NCBI GenBank assembly: GCA_016214035.1
Contig: JACRPF010000005.1
Span: forward strand, 248,001-312,000
Length of the DNA stretch: 64,000 bases
Reading direction: 5' to 3'
Source: Spirochaetota bacterium
GTDB taxonomy: Bacteria; Spirochaetota; Brachyspiria; Brachyspirales; JACRPF01
The notes under the pieces are model-generated. The model saw only the letters and a program-made list of their open reading frames with translations. It did not search any database and had not been told where the DNA came from. This document shows, in pieces, positions 58,592-64,000 of the stretch. A program made the translations under genes and the position numbers. Position 1 is the first letter of the stretch, and every line of letters starts with the position of its first letter.

Positions 58592-59392
58592 ATGAAGAAA
58601 AGTCCGATACAGCTTATCCTGAAATACTGCGCTCCGCTTGCCGGCGTGGCATGTACAACGGCATTGTACACGCTTATTGTGCCGGGTATTCCGGACACGA
58701 CTGTCGTATTGACACTTGTCGTCGTGGTTCTGCTCTGTGCGTTGTTTCTGGGTATGGGGCCGGGGCTTACTGCGGCTATTGCCGGGACACTGAGCTTTAA
58801 CTTTTTTTTCATCACCCCGGTAGGCAGCTTCAGAATAAGTGATCCGCAGGACATTGCGGCTTTTCTCGTTTTTACCATCGCGGCGATAATCGTCAGCGGA
58901 CTTTCGTCTCTGGTAAAACAGCGGGCCGGCGAGGTTATGAAAAAAAGTTCGGAAATGGAAAAGCTCTATGCCCTTTCAAAGAAACTCATGGGAATTCCCG
59001 ACGGCCCCCGCGGCGCTGTGGCTATAGCAGACTCGATAGTGCACATCTTCGGATTCGATTATTGCGGTGTCCATGTGCCGGGAAAGAATAAACGCTGGAA
59101 ACACGTTTCACTCAGTAAAGGATATCCGGACAACGTAACCCTGCCGGACACGGGTAAACTGCGTCAGACATCGGTGAACGTGCTTGTTGAAGAGAATGAC
59201 AGCCAGCTTAAATACAAGCTGCTTGAGACGCCGAAGGGCACGGTCGGCATACTTGCGCTGCGCGCCGACGGCGTATCTGAAAATACCGTGGATGCGATCG
59301 GCAGTCTGGTGTCGCTTGCATTGCGGCGGAACCGTGTTTTCGGGAAACAGATCAAAGACGATGCGGACGATGATTCGCTCATTGACGGCTGA
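58592..59392 (+). CDS. KdpD-like DUF4118 membrane sensor with GAF domain, no kinase
   Basis: 266 residues from ATG 58592 (GAGGAG 7 bases upstream). Three or four membrane segments (~10-110) match the DUF4118 region of KdpD (TLVVVVLLCALFLGMGPGL, NFFFITPVGSFRISDPQD). A coiled linker and a GAF-like domain follow (~130-255: AVAIADSIVHIFGFDYCGVH, LLETPKGTVGILALRADG). The histidine kinase core that should follow is absent: the protein stops at a Asp-rich tail. It might dock onto another signalling protein. Confidence 0.8.
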   Translation: MKKSPIQLILKYCAPLAGVACTTALYTLIVPGIPDTTVVLTLVVVVLLCALFLGMGPGLTAAIAGTLSFNFFFITPVGSFRISDPQDIAAFLVFTIAAIIVSGLSSLVKQRAGEVMKKSSEMEKLYALSKKLMGIPDGPRGAVAIADSIVHIFGFDYCGVHVPGKNKRWKHVSLSKGYPDNVTLPDTGKLRQTSVNVLVEENDSQLKYKLLETPKGTVGILALRADGVSENTVDAIGSLVSLALRRNRVFGKQIKDDADDDSLIDG

Positions 59393-59497
59393 TACCTGCG
59401 AACGTACGGTGGCGCAGCAGTGAAGACGAGACTGCCGTGTTATGAAAAATTACATGTGATGCCTGATTACTGCTCCATGACGATATCCGCAGCGATG

Positions 59498-59896
59498 TCA
59501 ATCAAGAAGCCGTTTTTCGCATTCAAGATGTCTGATCTCTTCGATGTCCTGGGTGCATTCCATACAGCCGAGATACGTTCCTTGCTGGTCCCGTATGGCA
59601 AAAAATTCAACCAAGATTTTATGCTTGCCCTGCCCCACGGTCAGGTCGAACCAGAAACGCACCTTGTCCTTTCTTCCGGATTTCATGTCATTCACGATCT
59701 GTTCCACCTTGGCAAGGCTCTCCTTGGGGTGACACTCCCGGAAATTACACTGCAGCGATGTCGACGGCCTTTTAAAAAGCCTGGTCTTGTTTTTATTCCA
59801 GCCGATGACCTCGTCGTTGGCGTCGATGACGGTGATCTCAACCGGCAATGATTCAAATACCGCCTTGATCATTTCCTCGTTCATTAGATCGATCAT
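59498..59896 (-). CDS. Stand-alone PAS-domain protein
   Basis: 132 residues from ATG 59896 (GGAGG 5 bases upstream; ATG at 59899 and 59908 also in frame). One PAS domain: MIKAVFESLPVEITVIDANDEVIGWNKNKTRLF, then ECHPKESLAKVEQIVNDM, as in the PAS modules appended to DUF438 proteins. A Cys-rich end (GCMECTQDIEEIRHLECEKR) could bind metal. It has no output domain, so it probably acts by protein contact or as a small-ligand sensor. Confidence 0.78.
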   Translation of the reverse strand: MIDLMNEEMIKAVFESLPVEITVIDANDEVIGWNKNKTRLFKRPSTSLQCNFRECHPKESLAKVEQIVNDMKSGRKDKVRFWFDLTVGQGKHKILVEFFAIRDQQGTYLGCMECTQDIEEIRHLECEKRLLD

Positions 59897-59934
59897 CATT
59901 TCCTCCATGATTTATTGATATCCGGCGACAGCCA

Positions 59935-60618
59935 TCAGCGGACTATTCTGAACGCAAAATCCGCGCTCTGCAAAACGCCCCATATACGCAGCCATATCGG
60001 CAGGAGCATCTCGGTGCCGCGTGCCGAGGTAATGTCGCCGAGGTCGATGACGTCTTTCCACCCGAACCATGTTTTGAGATACGATGTTACCGCGGTCTTC
60101 GCACCGGCATCGTTTCCGCACACAAACATGGTTATCGCTTCGCCGGTAAGCTTTGCCGGATCCACCATCAGGTCCGCTCGAACGGTATTGAGCGTCTTGA
60201 CGATGCGTGCTTCAGGGAATGCTTTCTGAAGCTCTTCACCCAGTGAATCGGTATTGCACACGAACAGCGACGGCGGCATGCCTTTCGAAAAATCCAGCGG
60301 ATTGGTTATATCCATGACCGTTTTACCGGCGAGGTGCTGCGCGCCGGCAAGGGTAAGTGTACTGAGCGCCCCCGCCCCGTTGACGGCGAGAATGACAATC
60401 TCACCGTGTTGTGCCGCCTCCGCATAGCGTACGACAGGTATTGCGGCATGGGATTTCATCCAATCCGTAATATGCGCCGCATTGGGTGTGCCCTCTTCCT
60501 TCCGCGATAGCGTTTTGGCCGGGTCCCGGGTGCCCATGACGACACTATGGCCTATATCGGCAAGTTTCGCGGCGATAATCTGTCCCACCATGCCCGTTCC
60601 CAGTACTGCAATTTTCAT
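59935..60618 (-). CDS. NADP-dependent oxidoreductase of the F420-reductase (Fno-like) fold
   Basis: 227 residues. KIAVLGTGMVGQIIAAKLADIGHSVVMGTRDPAKT is the dinucleotide-binding start of the NADP:F420 oxidoreductase-like family. DITNPLDFSKGMPPSLF and ARIVKTLNTV follow the same family. Members outside archaea and actinobacteria often use unknown partners, and F420 use cannot be assumed here. Ribosome site AAGGAG lies 7 bases before ATG. It lies 84 bp after the SDR gene and could share its transcript. Confidence 0.85.
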   Translation of the reverse strand: MKIAVLGTGMVGQIIAAKLADIGHSVVMGTRDPAKTLSRKEEGTPNAAHITDWMKSHAAIPVVRYAEAAQHGEIVILAVNGAGALSTLTLAGAQHLAGKTVMDITNPLDFSKGMPPSLFVCNTDSLGEELQKAFPEARIVKTLNTVRADLMVDPAKLTGEAITMFVCGNDAGAKTAVTSYLKTWFGWKDVIDLGDITSARGTEMLLPIWLRIWGVLQSADFAFRIVR

Positions 60619-60702
60619 ACATTATCTCCTTACGATATTATCCGCCTGCATCGCCGGCGATCACAGCCCCCGACGGCACATGCATCGGTCATGCGTAACG
60701 GT

Positions 60703-61548
60703 TCAGTATGTTACCCCGGTGTACTGTTCCAGAAGATTCCAGAGCTTTTCGCGGTCCGCGGCGTTATCGGAAATTTTATTGCGCTGTATTTCTCCGCGAA
60801 GGTGATAATATTTTCCCGTCACCCCCAGCACCTCATCGGATGTGGCAAGATACACCGATGTTTCGGCGCCCCGTTCCACCGGCCATGCCGTGAGATTGAT
60901 CACCAGATTCCCGAAAAAGCGGAACAGTCCCGTGGAGTTCGACATGAAATTGGTCTTAACCAATCCGGGATGGAGTACATTTGCGGTAACATGTCTGGGG
61001 CCGATATTTTCGGCGAGGGTGATCGTGTACATGATGAGCGCGAGCTTCGCCTGCGAATATGCTTTTATGCCGCTGTACTGTTTACTCAGCATCGGATCGT
61101 CCCAGACGATCGTCCCCATCCGCTGTGCCTCGGAACTGACATTGACGATTCGTCCCTTGCCCGATCTCGCGAGGAGCGGAAGCAGTTCGCCGTTGATCAC
61201 GAACGGGGCAAGAACGTTCAGCGCGAACGTCCATTCAAATCCATCGGGGGTAATCCGCCGTTTCGAGAAATAACCGCCGGCGTTGTTGATGACGACGTCA
61301 AGTGTGCCGGTTTCGGATCGTACCTGTTTCGCGAGTGACTTGACCTCGCGCAATGAAGCCAGATCCGCCACGAGGAGCTTCACGGCACGGTTGCCGGTTC
61401 GCGCAATGATCTCCGCGACAGCAGTCTCTCCCCGGCTGCGGTCACGGGCGTGCACAAGCACCGTGGCGCCCATTCCCGCGATACCTGCCGCCGTTTCCTT
61501 GCCGATCCCGGAAGTCGCCCCGGTGACAAGAACGGTTTTACCTTTCAT
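60703..61548 (-). CDS. Short-chain dehydrogenase/reductase (retinol dehydrogenase-like)
   Basis: 281 residues from ATG 61548 (GGGAG 7 bases upstream; the longer open frame lacks a site). Classic SDR: TGATSGIGKETA cofactor loop, NNAGG, catalytic Ser in IVNVSSEAQ, and YSQAKLA with the Tyr-x3-Lys pair. The C terminus resembles the RDH/WWOX group. The substrate is unknown. It has a strong promoter about 100 nt upstream. Confidence 0.88.
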   Translation of the reverse strand: MKGKTVLVTGATSGIGKETAAGIAGMGATVLVHARDRSRGETAVAEIIARTGNRAVKLLVADLASLREVKSLAKQVRSETGTLDVVINNAGGYFSKRRITPDGFEWTFALNVLAPFVINGELLPLLARSGKGRIVNVSSEAQRMGTIVWDDPMLSKQYSGIKAYSQAKLALIMYTITLAENIGPRHVTANVLHPGLVKTNFMSNSTGLFRFFGNLVINLTAWPVERGAETSVYLATSDEVLGVTGKYYHLRGEIQRNKISDNAADREKLWNLLEQYTGVTY

Positions 61549-61656
61549 ATAATTCTCCCTGGAATTACTATTCACCGGACGCGTTTTTTTCATGCCGAAC
61601 CTCCGGCCGACCATGGATAGAAATATATTTTTGCACCGCTTTGATGTAATCTTTAT

Positions 61657-61685
61657 AATATAGACATGCGGAACTGTGCGGTCAA
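61657..61685 (-). promoter_or_regulatory. Sigma-70 promoter for the SDR (and F420-type reductase) genes
   Basis: Minus strand: -35 TTGACC (61685-61680), 17-bp spacer, -10 TATATT (61662-61657). Confidence 0.65.
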
Positions 61686-61900
61686 GCCGTTCACAATATT
61701 CCGCTGACAATTTTGCATAACCTGAGATGTCGCCGGATACGGCACAGGAACGCGGACATTGACTCTTTATGCGGAATGATTATTTTAAACAGAAGCGGAG
61801 CGCGGGTGTCTTCTCGCGAAATTGTTATTTATTATATCCCGGACGAACGGCTGTCGTTCATGCGGCGGTCTTCGAATATATCACATCAAGGAGTATCGGT

Positions 61901-62230
61901 ATGGAATTCGGATCATTGATCAAGAACGCGAGCGTGGAAGGAAAAGAGAAACATGTGCCCGTCATCGAATTGAGCGCAACGACGGTGAAAGTCATCGTCG
62001 GTAAGGATGTCGCGCATCCGAACACCGTGGAACATCACATCAAATGGGTGCGTCTCTTCGGTGTCAAGAAAGACACGAAGCAGCTGGTCGATATCGCATC
62101 GGCCGAATTTGGTCCGACATACGCGAAGCCGGTGCTCGTGGCAGAACTTACAGCGTCGGATTTCAGCGAGCTCATCGCGCTTGAATACTGCAATATCCAC
62201 GGCGTCTGGGAAAACAGCATTGTGCTGTAA
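61901..62230 (+). CDS. Class II superoxide reductase (neelaredoxin)
   Basis: 109 residues from ATG 61901 (AAGGAG 7 bases upstream). All iron ligands are visible: GKEKHVPVIE with the sixth-ligand Glu-Lys-His region, HPNTVEHHIKW with three His, and YCNIHGVWE with the Cys and last His. It lacks the N-terminal desulforedoxin domain, making it class II. It reduces superoxide to peroxide without releasing O2, typical of anaerobes and microaerophiles. Together with the flavodiiron protein it points to oxygen defence. Confidence 0.93.
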   Translation: MEFGSLIKNASVEGKEKHVPVIELSATTVKVIVGKDVAHPNTVEHHIKWVRLFGVKKDTKQLVDIASAEFGPTYAKPVLVAELTASDFSELIALEYCNIHGVWENSIVL

Positions 62231-62243
62231 AAAAGCTGCACAG

Positions 62244-63047
62244 TCATACTGCCGGGGGGAACGACACCTGTACCGTGGTGCCCTCCCCCTGTTTCGTTGA
62301 AAAAACGATCGTACCTTTGTGGTCTTTGACGATGTTGGAGCAGATGAACAGGCCGAGGCCCACGCCGCCGGAATCACGTTTTGTCGTAAAGAACGGCGTC
62401 ATGATATTCTTAAGCTCATCGTCGGACATGCCGCATCCTTCGTCGCGTACGGTTATCTGTATGTTTCCCGACGCATCCCTCCCGGTGTTCAGGAATATAC
62501 GCTGCCCGGTGCCGGTAAGCGCCTGGCAGGCGTTGGTGAAAAGATTTACCAACACCTGTTCTATCTGCTGCCGGTTGCCGCGGATCGCCGGCAGATGACC
62601 GTCGCGTTCCATGACGATCCCGGCGGATTTTTTTTTGAGCGACCCGCCCACCAGCGTAAGCGCGTTGTCGATCGCCTGATTCACATCGACCGTATCGGTG
62701 AGCAGCGTGGACCCCTTCCGTGAATACCCGAGCAGGCTGTCTACGATCATTTTAATTTTCCACGTGCTTTGCGCCGTTTTATCGAACAATTCTCTGATAC
62801 TCGAAGCGTTGCCGCTGTACGACACTCCCGCCACCAGAAAATCATCGTTGGCGAGGAGATACTCATTGATGATCGGCTCGATACTCATCCATGCGTCTCT
62901 GAGAAATGAAATACTCGTGGCGATGAACTGGTTGGGGTTGTTGATCTCATGGGCCAACCCCGCAACCATTATTCCCAGCGACTTCATTTTTTCGGCGTGC
63001 AGAAGACCGAGCTCGAGGATCTTAGCCTTCTCCTCGGCGATGATCTT
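62244..63047 (-). CDS. Histidine kinase part of a frameshifted REC-HK gene
   Basis: 268 codons, starting in frame at 63047 where the receiver frame is lost. KIIAEEKAKILELGLLHAEKMKSLG leads into HisKA with the His in MVAGLAHEINNPNQFIATS, and HATPase with LVNLFTNACQAL, DEGCGMSDDEL and GGVGLGLFICSNIVKDH. There is no credible start codon or ribosome site at the junction; the first ATG is inside the HisKA domain. The sequence reads smoothly as a continuation of the receiver protein at 63022-63429 if one A of the AAAG at 63048-63045 is dropped. It is convergent with the superoxide reductase gene. Confidence 0.75.
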   Translation of the reverse strand, partial: KIIAEEKAKILELGLLHAEKMKSLGIMVAGLAHEINNPNQFIATSISFLRDAWMSIEPIINEYLLANDDFLVAGVSYSGNASSIRELFDKTAQSTWKIKMIVDSLLGYSRKGSTLLTDTVDVNQAIDNALTLVGGSLKKKSAGIVMERDGHLPAIRGNRQQIEQVLVNLFTNACQALTGTGQRIFLNTGRDASGNIQITVRDEGCGMSDDELKNIMTPFFTTKRDSGGVGLGLFICSNIVKDHKGTIVFSTKQGEGTTVQVSFPPAV

Positions 63048-63429
63048 TGCGCTCGATCGCGTAGCGTATGGAGCGCGTGACGATGTCGCCTCCGCTGACA
63101 CCTTTGACGAGATAATCCTGCACGCCCCTGCGGATTGCCTCGACGCCCGCGGCCTCATCGAGAGAACCGGTGAGAACGACGATAGGCAGATGCGGTGCCG
63201 TTTTCTGAATCCGCGCGTACGTGTCGGGACCGGAGCTGTCGGCCAGCGTGAGATCGAGCAGTACGATATCGAACGTGTTTTTCCGCAATGCCGCCAAGCC
63301 GTCGCCGATGCATTCAACCCACGTCAGCGCAACATCGGCAGCCGTTACTTCGGCGAGGCTGTGCTGCAGCAGCAGTGCGTCGGTTTTATTGTCTTCAACC
63401 AGCAGTATCCGTGCAGTCATTTCGGGCAT
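63022..63429 (-). CDS. Receiver domain part of the frameshifted REC-HK gene
   Basis: 135 residues as read. ILLVEDNKTDALLLQ, phosphoacceptor Asp in IVLLDLTLADSSG, VLTGSLDE and DYLVKG form a full receiver of the Rcp1/NarL-like 'LDLxLPDxxG' kind. The last residues (SIRYAIERK then DHRRGEG and stop) show the usual start of a kinase linker, then nonsense. Most likely it is the N terminus of one REC-HisKA-HATPase protein. Confidence 0.82.
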   Translation of the reverse strand: MPEMTARILLVEDNKTDALLLQHSLAEVTAADVALTWVECIGDGLAALRKNTFDIVLLDLTLADSSGPDTYARIQKTAPHLPIVVLTGSLDEAAGVEAIRRGVQDYLVKGVSGGDIVTRSIRYAIERKDHRRGEG

Positions 63430-63512
63430 AACATCACCCCGCAGAAAGAATCGTTTCCCGTCGACAATGGTACAGCAGTGAACAACGTATCCTCACATTC
63501 GTACGCCGTGCC

Positions 63513-64000
63513 TTATGCCGGCAGGCGGAAATAAAACGTCGCGCCCTTACCCGGTTCTCCCGACGCCCAGATAGATCCGCCGTGTTTTTCGATGATGCGT
63601 TTCACGATAGCAAGACCGATTCCCGTGCCGGGAAAATCACTTTCCCTATGGAGCCGCTGAAACGGCTTGAACAGACGTTCCGCCTGTTCCGGATTGAACC
63701 CGGCGCCATTATCCCGGATGAACAATGTCTGCGCTCCCTGAAAATCCGTAATACCGAATTCGATAATCGTATGTTTGCATTTTCCGGTATATTTCCATGC
63801 GTTGTACAGCAGATTTTCCAAAGCTATCCGCAGAAGACCCGAATCAGCCGTTACGGTGATTCCTTCCTTGATTATAAGATCCGCCTGTCTGTCCGGGTGA
63901 GCTGTGCGAAGCGGGACCAGTACTTTCGCCACCATATCAGAGAGGTCGACAGACTCACGATGTATCTCCTGTCGGGATACCTTTGAGAGGCGCAGCAGTT
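63513..64000 (-). CDS. Histidine kinase, C-terminal part (5' end beyond window)
   Basis: At least 162 residues, entering from the right edge as LLRLSKVSRQEIHRESVDLS, the end of a HisKA domain of the phytochrome/PAS-kinase type. The ATPase domain follows with NLLYNAWKYTGK (N box), IRDNGAGFN (G1), RLHRESDFPGTGIGLAIVKRIIEKHGG (G2) and a normal end (GATFYFRLPA). It is followed 83 bp downstream by the REC-HK gene on the same strand, so the two are probably one operon. Confidence 0.88.
   Translation of the reverse strand, partial: LLRLSKVSRQEIHRESVDLSDMVAKVLVPLRTAHPDRQADLIIKEGITVTADSGLLRIALENLLYNAWKYTGKCKHTIIEFGITDFQGAQTLFIRDNGAGFNPEQAERLFKPFQRLHRESDFPGTGIGLAIVKRIIEKHGGSIWASGEPGKGATFYFRLPA

Noticed and set aside
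61769-61900. Longer N terminus for the superoxide reductase
   Set aside because: The extra 44 codons have no similarity to the family and no ribosome site, whereas ATG 61901 has AAGGAG and gives the normal class II length.

Overview
The window is a dense, fully bacterial stretch of roughly 56-58% GC with about 57 protein genes and no rRNA, tRNA, CRISPR array or insertion sequence that I can see. The gene set suggests an uncultured, motile, diderm bacterium, most likely in or near the Spirochaetota. The hints are a GGDEF protein fused to a LacI-type binding domain, a GH57/DUF1926-type glucanotransferase, a JAB-DinG helicase, a eukaryote-type HisA, many chemosensory and two-component proteins, and a heptose kinase that implies LPS. 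That taxonomic call is inference (moderate to low confidence).

Layout. 1-7758 (minus): cell-shape operon mrdA-rodA, then a SpoIIE-type response regulator, a JAB-DinG helicase and a cut metallophosphoesterase. 7869-12635: rlmA and a small membrane protein, an isolated nuoI-nuoJ pair, a metallophosphoesterase and a CsgG-like exported protein. Three of these genes have promoters that place the transcription start on the start codon (leaderless). 13884-19903 (plus): a five-gene catabolic cluster (two Gfo/Idh/MocA oxidoreductases, an enolase-superfamily enzyme, an M28 peptidase-GNAT fusion, a nitrilase). 19900-27617 (minus): six genes including PrsW, GH57, glycerate kinase, heptose kinase and a SurA-like lipoprotein. 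27640-30340: accessory, repeat-rich DNA with an ECF sigma factor whose 3' end is built from palindromic repeats, a 186-bp imperfect inverted repeat, and a 609-bp array of 29 degenerate 21-bp units in unbroken register.

30464-42735 (plus) reads as one signalling system. A periplasmic binding protein is followed by a multi-PAS histidine kinase and an NtrC-type regulator. A textbook sigma-54 promoter with an upstream palindrome comes next, then an operon of three tiny zinc-ribbon paralogues, a soluble chemoreceptor-like protein, CheY, a STAS protein, CheA, a membrane chemoreceptor and CheW. I propose that the kinase/regulator pair switches on this chemosensory operon.

43029-64000: a cupin; an operon of flavodiiron protein, HisA, PurN and a J-domain protein; dnaE; cysE with a terminator built from the same palindromic repeat family; DUF4256; a BvgS-like hybrid kinase; an SGNH hydrolase; a DUF2934-like protein; the LacI-domain GGDEF protein; a KdpD-like sensor without kinase; a PAS protein; two redox enzymes (F420-type reductase fold, SDR); a class II superoxide reductase; and at the right edge a REC/histidine-kinase gene split by a one-base frameshift next to a truncated kinase.
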